The notes beneath the pieces were generated by a model. The model was not told where the DNA came from. It did no database searches and saw nothing but the letters and a program-made list of their open reading frames with translations. DNA of 64,000 nucleotides, from positions 496,001 to 560,000 of the forward strand of contig NZ_JAAKGS010000001.1 in the NCBI RefSeq assembly GCF_011043555.1, given 5' to 3'. Shown here one piece after another: positions 44,648 to 53,971 of this stretch. Within the stretch, counting starts at the first letter, position 1; the number at the start of each line of letters is the position of its first letter. This DNA is from Sphingobacterium sp. SGR-19. Lineage in GTDB: Bacteria; Bacteroidota; Bacteroidia; Sphingobacteriales; Sphingobacteriaceae. The translations under genes and the position numbers were made by a program.

Positions 44648-46177
44648 TTATTGGTTAAACTGCCAGTAGTACGTTTGCTCCATATTCGGGTTGTTTGCAA
44701 ACGCCTCGTCGCTCACCGGGAAAAATCCCGCACCTTCTTTCTCCTCCTGCTCACTGATAAATGCGTTGAACTCGTGCAATCTTCCCAAACGCACCAAATC
44801 GTAAACCCGATGAAATTCACCGATGAGCTCGCGTCTGCGTTCTGCCATTATTTCTTCTATCAAGATGGTTTGATCCGTTCTCGTAAACGCCGGAATTTCT
44901 GCACGCCGACGCACCTTATTCAAGTTCAGCATTGCTTCGTCCACTCGATTAAGCCGCGCATCCGCCTCTGCTTTCAACAAGAGCAATCCCCCATACCGAA
45001 AAACAGGAACAGTACCGTCCATACGGTTATAGGAGCGGTCTTTTACCTTTCTAAATTTCGCAAACATGATCTGGCGCTCACCGTTTTGTAGAGGGTCCTC
45101 GAATATAGGGCGCAATTCACTTGCGCTACCCGAAAAATCGATACTTTGAAAAAACTCCGCTACCCGCTTATCCGAACGATCTCGTTGGTAATCTGGAAAA
45201 ATTTCCAGAATTCTTGACTTCGGAATAGCGAGTGAAAGGTCAGAGCGGCTCGTATACGGATTCGTTAGATAGTAGGTCAATATATGCCCATAGTAATCTG
45301 AGAACTCCCCAAATTGATTATCATAATACATTTGAAAAACCATCTCATTTGATTCGCCTTTATCAAAGAGGTCTCTAAACCCCGAAATAGGTGCCAGTTC
45401 AAAATAGTTCGACTCGATGATCTCCTGTAATTTCGCTGCCGCCCCTTCATAATCCTTCAACCACATATACGCGTGCGCCTGTAGCGCGAGGGCAGCGCCC
45501 CTTGTCCCTCTAGAGGTTGATAACTTACGGGTCATACCTTGATATTCCCAAGGGAGATCAGTGATCGCTATCTCAACCTCATCGACGATCATTTTCATGA
45601 CGTCATGGAGCGGTGCCCGTCCCAGAGGCTCCACATTGCGAGCTTCCAGATTGATGGGTATATCCCCCCATATCCTAGCTGCGTAAAAGTGAGACATAGC
45701 TCGCAAGAACCTTGTTTCAGCGAGTAGTTCAGCCTTTCTATTCGCTGTAAACCCCTCGGTTATCTCTGGCACCCTTTCGAGCACCAAGTTACACTGTTCA
45801 ATAGTACGATAGAACAGGCGCCAGTTTGTCATCGGTTCCAACTGTGTACGGGCAATCAACCGATTTTCAAATCCGGCCTGCCAATCTCCATCATTATTCG
45901 GCGTAATCCAATCGCCCGAACGGGCATCGCCCCAAAAGTAGTAGTCTCCCCAGGCGCCATTTCTGGTGGTCGAGGGTGTATCATCTTTCGTTAGGCCAGC
46001 CAGCCCACGGCGGAATATGGAAAACGCAGCCGCAACCGCGCCCTCCGCATCACTTCCATTTTGCCAAGCCTGATCTTCCGTTACGGTATTGATCGGAAGT
46101 TCCTCTAACCAGTCCTTACAGCCCGAAAATACAAGCATGAGACATCCGAGGCTCATTAAAATAATATTGCTTTTCAT
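44648..46177 (-). CDS. SusD/RagB-family lipoprotein, pair 2 of the phosphonate operon
   Basis: A 509-residue SusD-type protein (lipobox VFSGCKDW). The N-terminal LEELPINTVTEDQAW, the TPR-like FLRAMSHFYAARIWGDIPI and the C-terminal ILIEEIMAERRRELIGEFHR and YDLVRLGRLHEF segments are textbook SusD. It is encoded 38 bp after its SusC partner and should form the lid of that transporter. Confidence 0.93.
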   Translation of the reverse strand: MKSNIILMSLGCLMLVFSGCKDWLEELPINTVTEDQAWQNGSDAEGAVAAAFSIFRRGLAGLTKDDTPSTTRNGAWGDYYFWGDARSGDWITPNNDGDWQAGFENRLIARTQLEPMTNWRLFYRTIEQCNLVLERVPEITEGFTANRKAELLAETRFLRAMSHFYAARIWGDIPINLEARNVEPLGRAPLHDVMKMIVDEVEIAITDLPWEYQGMTRKLSTSRGTRGAALALQAHAYMWLKDYEGAAAKLQEIIESNYFELAPISGFRDLFDKGESNEMVFQMYYDNQFGEFSDYYGHILTYYLTNPYTSRSDLSLAIPKSRILEIFPDYQRDRSDKRVAEFFQSIDFSGSASELRPIFEDPLQNGERQIMFAKFRKVKDRSYNRMDGTVPVFRYGGLLLLKAEADARLNRVDEAMLNLNKVRRRAEIPAFTRTDQTILIEEIMAERRRELIGEFHRVYDLVRLGRLHEFNAFISEQEEKEGAGFFPVSDEAFANNPNMEQTYYWQFNQ

Positions 46178-46215
46178 ATCTATTTACTTATTCATTAACA
46201 AAACCGTCATCCTAT

Positions 46216-49200
46216 TTACAACCCTAGAGAGAGACCAAACAACATCATCCGCCGCATAGGATATCCTCCAGAATTATCAAAACCATCTACGGTAACCAGC
46301 TCGGCATCCGGCCCGCTGTAGCCCTGAAAAGTTATCACGTTATCCATCGTACAATACACACGCACCCTATCAAGCCGTAGTTTGTTCAGAACCGACCGGG
46401 GTAAGTTGTACGATAAGGTTGCCGATTTGATCTTAAAATACGAGCCACTTTCGATATATTCGGAATCATATTTGATAATCTGCGACGCATCATTCCATGG
46501 ATTCAAACTTGGATAGCGTGCATTGTCCCCGCTTTTCTCCCAGATGGAATAACGGTCGAAGTCGGGTAAAGAAGAAGAGCCGGCGAAATCTTTTCCGAAC
46601 TGCAGCCTCTCCAGCAGTTCTGTATTTACGATATCTCTTCCAATCACAAAAGTAGACACGAGGTTAAACGAAAAGCCCTTATAATAAAAATCATTTGTCC
46701 ATCCACCCGTCCACTTTGGATTCGGATCACCAGCATATATTCTATCCTCCACATTAATGATATAATCGTTGTTTTGATCCTTAAAATTCCGGTCTCCTAC
46801 GGCTAATTTTTTATCCTGCAGCCCGAGCAATCTCTGCCCCGATTTTGGATTGACAGGAATTTCGTTTTCCGCTTGGTATATGCCCTGCGATTCGTAGAAA
46901 AAGAAACCATTGAGCGGTGCGCCCGAACGAATAATAGATCCGAAATCCTGCCCCGACGTACTTGTTTTGATGATGTCTGCATTTCCGTCTGGGAGGGCCA
47001 CTACACGGTTTTTGTTATAAGCGAAATTAAGGCCCATATTCCAACTGAAATCTTTAGACGATCTCAGGTTATTATTCAGTGTAAACTCCACTCCACGATT
47101 CAATACATCCGCTGCATTTCGGTATACCTCGTTATAGCCGGAAGTTGTCGGTAATGCCGTAGTCAATAGCAATCCCTTTGTCAATTTCTCATATACATCC
47201 ACGATAACCTCCACCTTATTGTTAAAAAGCGACAGGTCTAATCCCACATTTCCCATCTGACTTTTGACCCAGGTCAAGTTTTCATTCTTAAAGCCGTTGT
47301 ACCAGGTTGGTGTAAAACCGGCGATCCCCCCGTACGAAATCTCCAATAAAGAGTTATACTGATCTAGCGATCCGCCGTCCATCAAGCCCAAGGCTAAATA
47401 ATTTTCGTCCCAAGTCGTGCCCGACATACCATAACTACCTCGTATTTTACCATTGCTCAACCATTCCCAGTTTTGGAATAATTGTTCCTTACTAAAATTC
47501 CATCCCGCCGATACCGAAGGAAAAATACCCCATCGGTTCTCCCGACCAAACTTAGATGATCCGTCCGTTCGGATCGAAGCACCCACGAGATATTTCTGTT
47601 GGAACGAATAATCAATCCGACTGAAATAGGACATCAAGGTATTTGCGCCATAATTACTTATACCAATATTGTTTTCCGTTGGCCATTTCACGTTCGAGGT
47701 CAGCAACGGTGCACTCGCGACGCTGTTTACCTTCGTTGTTTTTGATTCTATTTTTTCAGCACTTTGCCCTACCAATACACTGAGATGATGTCCATTTCCA
47801 AAACGAGGTGCATAATTAAGTGTGTTCTGGAATAACAAGTTTCTGTTCTCTCCCACTGCGCTCTGGTTTGTTCCCCAGAGGGTACGCCTAGATTGGTTGA
47901 ACGAATCGTTCATTGCTCGCGTATATTCGAGGCTTAAACTCACTTTATAAGTTAGATCCTTGATAATCCGCCAGGATACATCCGAACTGAATCGAACCCG
48001 GTCATTTACATTTGATACATTACCCAAGCCGTACACTTCGGCTCCTCTCACCAAAGGGCTATTAGGCAAGGGCAATAAAGAAGAGAAATTGCTAGAAAGT
48101 GCATCAGGATTTCTATTTTGATCTGTACGCGACAAGGCGAGTGTATTATTGATGACCAAGGCATTGTTTAAGGCGTTGAAAGTAGTATTCGTCATCATAC
48201 TATACCGCTTAAACCCCGTATTAAACAAGATTCCTTCATTGTCTAAATAACCAAGGCTCACACTATATTGGCCAAAATCGCCTGCTCCACGAACCGAGGC
48301 ATTGTAATCCTGTGTTACAGACGTATTGTAAAGATAATCCTGCCAATTCGATGAGTTATTATAGAATGGATTGGTCACATCGGTATACATACTCGGCATG
48401 GCTATGCCATAAGGTGCATAGAGCTCATACAACCGGGCTACCTGCTCCCTTTCTTTCTGTCCGCCGGCCACATCCAATAAACGCGGCACAAAGTTTATAC
48501 CTGTACGGCTATTGATGTTCATTTGCGGTTTACCTCTTTTTCCCTTCTTCGTCGTGATGAGGATAACACCATTCGCCGCTCGGGAACCATATATTGCCGC
48601 GGCATAGGCATCCTTCAGCACAGTTACATCTTCAATATCGCTTGGATTCAAATCAGCCAAAACATTCGTACTGGTTACGGCAAATTCGTCACCCGTTCGG
48701 GAAATAATGGGTACACCATCCACAACATACAATGGCTCCGATATGGCCGACCCATCATCACGGCTCACGGCTGCCAGCCCCCTGATGATAACATTTGGCG
48801 TTGCGCCGGGTTCACCCGAATTCAGCTGAATATTTACCCCGGCTACACGGCCCTGCATCATCGATTCGAACGACTCCGCTACTTGGTTTTCTGTAATCTC
48901 TTCCATTTTGAGTGTCGATACTGCCCCGGTAAGCTCTTGTCTTGTCTGTGAGCCGTATCCCACCACGACCACATCATCGAGCATAGCTTGATTAGCCTCT
49001 AGTCTGATGGACAGAAATTCCGTTTGTTGGAATATGATTTCTTTTGTCATGAATCCAACCGAAGAACTCACGATGACATCTCCCGGTCGGAGAACAATCC
49101 GAAAACCACCCGTAACATCGGTTTTGGTACTGTTCGATGTACCTTTAACCCTGATGGTAGCGCCTTCTATTGCATTTCCTTGCAAATCCGTCACTTTTCC

Positions 49201-49284
49201 GACCCGTAGACTCTGCGCTATCAGGAACACCGGAAATACCACCATCATGAAAAGAAAAAATGTGCCCTTTATTATTGTCTTCAT
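46216..49284 (-). CDS. SusC/RagA-family TonB-linked receptor, pair 2 of the phosphonate operon
   Basis: A 1022-residue receptor: signal peptide to about residue 23, carboxypeptidase-D-like domain (about 25-105), plug with DDVVVVGYGSQTRQELTG, MQGRVAGVNIQLN, PNVIIRGLAAVSRDD and DAYAAAIYGSRAANGVILITT, then a barrel ending MMLFGLSLGL. All SusC hallmarks are intact. Its ATG overlaps the stop of the upstream SusD by 4 bp, so the two SusCD pairs are one translational chain. Confidence 0.93.
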   Translation of the reverse strand: MKTIIKGTFFLFMMVVFPVFLIAQSLRVGKVTDLQGNAIEGATIRVKGTSNSTKTDVTGGFRIVLRPGDVIVSSSVGFMTKEIIFQQTEFLSIRLEANQAMLDDVVVVGYGSQTRQELTGAVSTLKMEEITENQVAESFESMMQGRVAGVNIQLNSGEPGATPNVIIRGLAAVSRDDGSAISEPLYVVDGVPIISRTGDEFAVTSTNVLADLNPSDIEDVTVLKDAYAAAIYGSRAANGVILITTKKGKRGKPQMNINSRTGINFVPRLLDVAGGQKEREQVARLYELYAPYGIAMPSMYTDVTNPFYNNSSNWQDYLYNTSVTQDYNASVRGAGDFGQYSVSLGYLDNEGILFNTGFKRYSMMTNTTFNALNNALVINNTLALSRTDQNRNPDALSSNFSSLLPLPNSPLVRGAEVYGLGNVSNVNDRVRFSSDVSWRIIKDLTYKVSLSLEYTRAMNDSFNQSRRTLWGTNQSAVGENRNLLFQNTLNYAPRFGNGHHLSVLVGQSAEKIESKTTKVNSVASAPLLTSNVKWPTENNIGISNYGANTLMSYFSRIDYSFQQKYLVGASIRTDGSSKFGRENRWGIFPSVSAGWNFSKEQLFQNWEWLSNGKIRGSYGMSGTTWDENYLALGLMDGGSLDQYNSLLEISYGGIAGFTPTWYNGFKNENLTWVKSQMGNVGLDLSLFNNKVEVIVDVYEKLTKGLLLTTALPTTSGYNEVYRNAADVLNRGVEFTLNNNLRSSKDFSWNMGLNFAYNKNRVVALPDGNADIIKTSTSGQDFGSIIRSGAPLNGFFFYESQGIYQAENEIPVNPKSGQRLLGLQDKKLAVGDRNFKDQNNDYIINVEDRIYAGDPNPKWTGGWTNDFYYKGFSFNLVSTFVIGRDIVNTELLERLQFGKDFAGSSSLPDFDRYSIWEKSGDNARYPSLNPWNDASQIIKYDSEYIESGSYFKIKSATLSYNLPRSVLNKLRLDRVRVYCTMDNVITFQGYSGPDAELVTVDGFDNSGGYPMRRMMLFGLSLGL

Positions 49285-50594
49285 TTGATTCTATATTTAG
49301 CCCAGTACCCATTCTGTTCTAATCCATTACTTGTTATGCTCTGCGCTGATAGCGGCCAGTACGCGGCGCCTGCTGCCAGATCTCCTTCGGTATAAAAAGG
49401 GACGAACTGCCTTATCTTGTTAAACCTGATAAGATCAAAGAAGCGCTGTCCCGATCCCATCAGCATCCGTTGCCGTTCCAGTAGCAGCGCTGCACCAAAC
49501 GTATCCGAAGTCAGTAAAGTGTAATCTTCTGTTGCACCTGTTGCCGCCGCCATTAGATGCTCTTTTGCTTTCTCCAGCTGCTCCGATCGCCAAGCAGCTT
49601 CCGCGAACAACAATTGAATCTCTTGCTTTGCGTAGATCATTAACATATCCCGCTTTTCAATAATTAAAGATGCCGTCGCGCCGTCGGCAGAAACATTGAA
49701 CATCGACCGCCGCGTATCGCCTCCCGGATAAACGCTACCGAACTTTTCCTCCGACATATGTATGTTATGGTCCGTATAGGGATCTGATGGTACATTTAAA
49801 CCCATATCCTTCCCCAGCGACAAACCAAAATGGGATAGACTATCGGGGCTTTGCCCCTCAAAAACTTGTGTTAAATCCTTATAAGCTTCTTGTCCTTTGC
49901 CTAGCCAGAGTTGTTGGTGGGCTAATAGCAAACTCACCGCCGTTTTATTGAACCGAACTTCCGTTAGTGCTGTGCTCACGATACCGTCATCGTTCACCAG
50001 CTGCCAAGGCAGCAACTCCTTCGCTTCCTTTGCCCATTGGCTAGCGCGCGTTAGTACCTCTACCTGCGTCAGCAGCGTTCCGCGATCCGAAGTCTCGGCA
50101 GAAGGAACCTTATCCCATATCCGCGTCAAATAAAAATAGGCCATCGATTTGAGCGCTAGCGCCTCCCCCTTGTACAATTCATATTGGTAGCTGCTTAACG
50201 CAGGGGTTTCGGTCTTCTCCAGTTTGTCCAGTATGTGATTTGCATCGTTAATGGCATCGTAGAAATAACCCCAATCCGTCAATTGCCTTACCTGCCTATC
50301 GTTATCAGCTAAATGCTGTTCCGCAATATGTCCCATATATTCCACGTCGAGTGTCAAATCGCCTGTACGTCCTTCTCCATACATCAGCCAAGCATAATTT
50401 TGTAACAAGGCACGACGTAGATCAACATATACACCAATAACCGCCTGTTCTACCTTTTGCGGTGAGTCGTAGTAGCCGGTCGATACCGTTCTGTTTTCCA
50501 CCTCGGCCACAGTTAGATAATCCTCACAAGCTGTGCATGTCATAACGACCACAGTCAAAAAAGCCCCCAACTTTCTATGCGCTATCCTATTCAT
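49281..50594 (-). CDS. SusD/RagB-family lipoprotein, pair 1 of the phosphonate operon
   Basis: A 437-residue SusD-like protein (lipobox VMTCTACED). TVAEVENRTVSTGYYDSPQK at the start, YLTRIWDKVP in the TPR part, QEIQLLFAEAAWRSEQLEKA and LLERQRMLMGSGQRFFDLIRF near the end place it in the family, although it is shorter and more divergent than pair 2. ATG 50594 starts a proper lipoprotein signal; an in-frame ATG at 50630 is less likely. Its stop overlaps the next susC. Confidence 0.88.
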   Translation of the reverse strand: MNRIAHRKLGAFLTVVVMTCTACEDYLTVAEVENRTVSTGYYDSPQKVEQAVIGVYVDLRRALLQNYAWLMYGEGRTGDLTLDVEYMGHIAEQHLADNDRQVRQLTDWGYFYDAINDANHILDKLEKTETPALSSYQYELYKGEALALKSMAYFYLTRIWDKVPSAETSDRGTLLTQVEVLTRASQWAKEAKELLPWQLVNDDGIVSTALTEVRFNKTAVSLLLAHQQLWLGKGQEAYKDLTQVFEGQSPDSLSHFGLSLGKDMGLNVPSDPYTDHNIHMSEEKFGSVYPGGDTRRSMFNVSADGATASLIIEKRDMLMIYAKQEIQLLFAEAAWRSEQLEKAKEHLMAAATGATEDYTLLTSDTFGAALLLERQRMLMGSGQRFFDLIRFNKIRQFVPFYTEGDLAAGAAYWPLSAQSITSNGLEQNGYWAKYRIK

Positions 50595-50642
50595 AATTCC
50601 ATTTCTTATCTCATTAAACTTGAAGATCATGTTATTCTCGTT

Positions 50643-53165
50643 TTAAAATGTAAGTTTCATACCCAACACGACAGACGAAGGCAGCGCGGTGCCTGTGTAC
50701 CCCAGATTGGCTTTCCGAATTCCCGTTATATTTTCCTCGGGGTTCAGCCCTTTGTATGCAGAAAAAGTCAGTAGATTTTCGCCGCTCAACGTCAGCGCAG
50801 CATCCTTAATTTTCCATTTTTTAAGGTAATCGGTAAAATGGTACGACAGTCCGAACTTGTTCAAACGAACGAAATCGACATCCTCTATATCACTGATTCC
50901 TCGATACTCGGTATTACCATCCGGAAGTTCCGTTGTAAAGTAAAAGGGCGTTTCATGAGCTGCCAATGGAAAGCCAGCACCCAGTCGTTCTGCGATGTAC
51001 CGGCTCTGGTATGATTCCAGCACGGCATCAGCGCCCGTGCCATAGGTTAATGTGAAGCCGATAGACACGTTGCCCATACGTAACTCATTGGTCAAACCAC
51101 CAAACGTGCTGGGTTGACTGTTTCCGATTATCCGGCCTTCATTGCCTTCATACGCGATAATCGAACTCACCTGATCCCCTACCGCTACAGGCGAGAGGTA
51201 AGCAAGGCTCGTTTGCGCGACCTCCCCAGGCAGTTTCGTTACCCTGTTGCGATGTACTGCAAGGTTAAATCGGCTAGACCAAGCCAGGGCCTTTCGCTGT
51301 ATCCAACGCGCCTGTAACGCGAGCTCAAAACCGTGCAGTCTGATCCCGCCCCCGGTCTCGAATGCATAATCCAGACCTTCCGTATTTGGCAAATAGCGCA
51401 TATAGGTAAAATCACGATATTGCTTATTAAAATACGTCAGTTCTACCTGTACAAATTTGTGAATAGCGACATCGACATTTGCATCAAATTGATCAATCGT
51501 CGCACTTTTTGCGTCGGCGAAGGGTGCATACAACTGCGTTATTCCGAGTTTATTTCCGCCATAATAGTCGCCAAGCCCGATAAGCTCGCCACGGTAGCGT
51601 TCCGGGCCAGAGCGCTGCCCCGTTCGTCCGTATCCAGTCTTGAAGCGTACCGGAACTCCTAAATCTTGGTGCATATCGTACGTTAAGCTCAAAGCAGGGT
51701 AAAACGCCCACTTGTTTTTATACAAAGAACTTCCATCAGCACGGCCGACCATATTCAAAAAAAGCTTTTCCTTGTAATCCCAATGGAATGTACCGTAGAA
51801 CGAAAGCAGTTTCTCCGGCTCGCTATCTGAATAAGCTTGCGTTTGGTTTGCATTATAGCCGTTCACTACCTTCACATAGTCGGAGCCACCACTCTCTAAC
51901 CCCTTTGATCCCTCAACGGATGTCATCCGACAGTCGGAATTGACGAGCTGATTTCCCAATGTTATATTTACCTTGAGCAAATCAGAAAAACGATGCTGAT
52001 AATTCAAGCTCGTATGCACGCTTAACATCTGTCTTTTAAAAGCTTCACTGCCCGCTAGCACTTGGCCATCCAATATATTGGATGGGATGTAGAGATCTCT
52101 TCCTGCCGTTTCATACGATAGGCCGGCTACCGAACGGACGGTAAGATGAGGCGTAAAACGATAGTTGAGATCAATGGACGAGAGCAAACCGACGTTTTTA
52201 TTATCATCCATAAAAAAGCCTTCATCCGCTAGCTCCGAAGCAGACAGATCGCGGTTATATTGACCCGCGTATCTACCCTCCCGGTCGGCTAGCGCCAAAT
52301 TGCTGTAAAACCGTATATAAAAGGGTTCCGATATCTTATATTTTGCATTAACAAATAGATTTTGCCGTTGATAACCGCTGTTCTCTATTCCTCCCGCGGC
52401 ATTGTAGTTATTCAGCCCGAACAGATAAGAACCATAGTCGCCGCCCCCGTCGATCGAGATATACTGTTCATGGATCAATGATTGGGCTGCATACACCGAT
52501 TTCCGTGCTGCCGGATTGTAATTATAGAAGGCATCCTTCTCCGCATCAAAGCCCGCAAAATAATCCACTCCAGCAGCGACCTTGGCAAGCACACGTAACA
52601 GCCCGGAAACGCCTTCTTTAATAATGAGATTAATGGCTCCATTGGGGGCCTGTATGCCAAGGGCCGCCAACTGGTCAATGTCTTTAATAATTTCCACCCG
52701 CTCGATCTGATCCGCACTATAGTAGCTCAACGGATTGATCCCGGTAACAGCAGAAGGACTGCCAATGAAGGGCACACCATTAACCATAAAAAGAGGCAAT
52801 GTAGATTCATCGGTCCCTTTTAAACTCAACCCACGCAGGTTAATGATCGACTGGCTGCCTGCTGTACCCGTCCAACTCTTGACCAGCAGCCCCGCCACCT
52901 GACCTTGCAGAATATCCTCCAGCCCACCTGTATTTGTAGGCGGCACACTGTCCAAAACAATAACATCCTGCGCCCGACCTATCTGTGAACCGGCGACCGA
53001 CAGCAACACAGCCATGATCAATCCGGGCACGTCTTTCGACCACAGCTTTATTTTCACCGACACCCTTCTGGGGGGTATCCATGGACTTTTCTTATCCATA
53101 TCTTTATTGGCTCTACTATTTTTAATGGCGCTCATGTTATTTACTGATTTGTCTTTTTCATGCAT
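50643..53165 (-). CDS. Short SusC-like TonB-dependent receptor without the N-terminal CarboxypepD domain, pair 1
   Basis: An 840-residue receptor, well short of the usual 950-1100. After a late signal segment (LIMAVLLSVAGSQIGRAQ) it goes directly to the plug (LEDILQGQVAGLLVK, IINLRGLSLKGTDES, LFMVNGVPFIG, IERVEIIKDIDQLAALGIQA), so the carboxypeptidase-D-like domain is absent. The barrel ends VVLGMKLTF. It is the first gene of the operon. Starts at 53135 or 53099 are possible and would shorten the odd N-terminus MHEKDKSVNN. Confidence 0.85.
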   Translation of the reverse strand: MHEKDKSVNNMSAIKNSRANKDMDKKSPWIPPRRVSVKIKLWSKDVPGLIMAVLLSVAGSQIGRAQDVIVLDSVPPTNTGGLEDILQGQVAGLLVKSWTGTAGSQSIINLRGLSLKGTDESTLPLFMVNGVPFIGSPSAVTGINPLSYYSADQIERVEIIKDIDQLAALGIQAPNGAINLIIKEGVSGLLRVLAKVAAGVDYFAGFDAEKDAFYNYNPAARKSVYAAQSLIHEQYISIDGGGDYGSYLFGLNNYNAAGGIENSGYQRQNLFVNAKYKISEPFYIRFYSNLALADREGRYAGQYNRDLSASELADEGFFMDDNKNVGLLSSIDLNYRFTPHLTVRSVAGLSYETAGRDLYIPSNILDGQVLAGSEAFKRQMLSVHTSLNYQHRFSDLLKVNITLGNQLVNSDCRMTSVEGSKGLESGGSDYVKVVNGYNANQTQAYSDSEPEKLLSFYGTFHWDYKEKLFLNMVGRADGSSLYKNKWAFYPALSLTYDMHQDLGVPVRFKTGYGRTGQRSGPERYRGELIGLGDYYGGNKLGITQLYAPFADAKSATIDQFDANVDVAIHKFVQVELTYFNKQYRDFTYMRYLPNTEGLDYAFETGGGIRLHGFELALQARWIQRKALAWSSRFNLAVHRNRVTKLPGEVAQTSLAYLSPVAVGDQVSSIIAYEGNEGRIIGNSQPSTFGGLTNELRMGNVSIGFTLTYGTGADAVLESYQSRYIAERLGAGFPLAAHETPFYFTTELPDGNTEYRGISDIEDVDFVRLNKFGLSYHFTDYLKKWKIKDAALTLSGENLLTFSAYKGLNPEENITGIRKANLGYTGTALPSSVVLGMKLTF

Positions 53166-53621
53166 TGCGTTATTCCCACCCTTATCCCATTCATCAAAAG
53201 TTAAGCAATGTTAAACATTAAGTATTAAGCCTACACTAGGTGAAAATTAAATTATCATTAACTGGCGTTTCTGCTCACAAAAGCACTATACGCTTTTAAA
53301 AAAGCAATATATAGTTAATAATAAGATATTTAAAGGATAAATTAAAAAGATTATAACTAGCCAAACTTCTATAAAAAGTGGCGAAAACGGCTACAAAAAC
53401 CAAAACCAAAAGTTCAGTGTAACTATACTATAACAGAAAATTTGGAAAAAGAGGAAACGCTAACCTAATCAAACACCCGGAGCGCGTGCTCCGGGTTTCT
53501 GAAAACAATGAGTCATGAACCTAGTGGGATGTGCGGCTTTTTATGAGTACTACTACCTAAAACTATTTCCCCACAATAATTCGATGGAATAGGCATAACG
53601 GTTCGGTTACTTTTGTATCCG
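53166..53621. other. 456-bp control region between the phosphonate operon and the LytTR gene
   Basis: This AT-rich gap must hold the promoter of the 16-kb minus-strand operon and of the plus-strand LytTR gene. I see no TAnnTTTG box at a convincing place. It contains GCACTATACGCTTTTAAAAAAGC-type AT-rich stretches and, at 53459-53504, an orphan hairpin related to the phospholipase C terminator (listed separately). Confidence 0.5.
53459..53504. repeat. Orphan copy B of the phospholipase C terminator
   Basis: CTAACCTAATCAAACACCCG and the hairpin ACCCGGAGCGCGTGCTCCGGGT align with the 33361-33405 element, sharing about four of five bases. The differences in the stem are paired (CGA..TTG in copy A, CGG..CCG in copy B), so the fold is kept. 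No plus-strand gene ends here, unlike copy A. Confidence 0.55.
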
Positions 53622-53957
53622 ATGAATACGATATTAATTACGCATCTTTTCGTTGAAGAAGGTAAACGGCTACGACGCATCGCCGTACAGGATATCCGAT
53701 ACCTGAAAGCTGCAGGCGACTATACCGTAGTTTATGTAGACAAGGGTGAGTTTATAAGTTCATCAGGTATCGGCTGTATCGAACAAAAACTCGATCCATC
53801 CCGCTTTATGCGTGTGCACCGTTCGTTTATCGTCAATCTGGAATACATCCACGCTTGTCATCGGGATATCGGCAGGCTCTATCTTATGATGGACGATGGG
53901 CAGAAAATCGGTGTAGGAAAACGTTATATGCATCAGATCAAATCATTAATACTGTAG
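53622..53957 (+). CDS. Stand-alone LytTR DNA-binding protein
   Basis: A 111-residue protein consisting of almost nothing but a LytTR domain (RIAVQDIRYLKAAGDYTVVY, then IEQKLDPSRFMRVHRSFIVN and GQKIGVGKRYMHQIK). The usual receiver domain and partner sensor kinase are missing, so it is an orphan regulator perhaps acting constitutively or with another partner. It is divergent from the phosphonate operon's first SusC and could regulate it. ATG 53622 is taken instead of the TTG nine bases upstream. It converges on the ZU5 gene with a 14-bp gap. Confidence 0.85.
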   Translation: MNTILITHLFVEEGKRLRRIAVQDIRYLKAAGDYTVVYVDKGEFISSSGIGCIEQKLDPSRFMRVHRSFIVNLEYIHACHRDIGRLYLMMDDGQKIGVGKRYMHQIKSLIL

Positions 53958-53971
53958 TCGCTGCGTATTTT

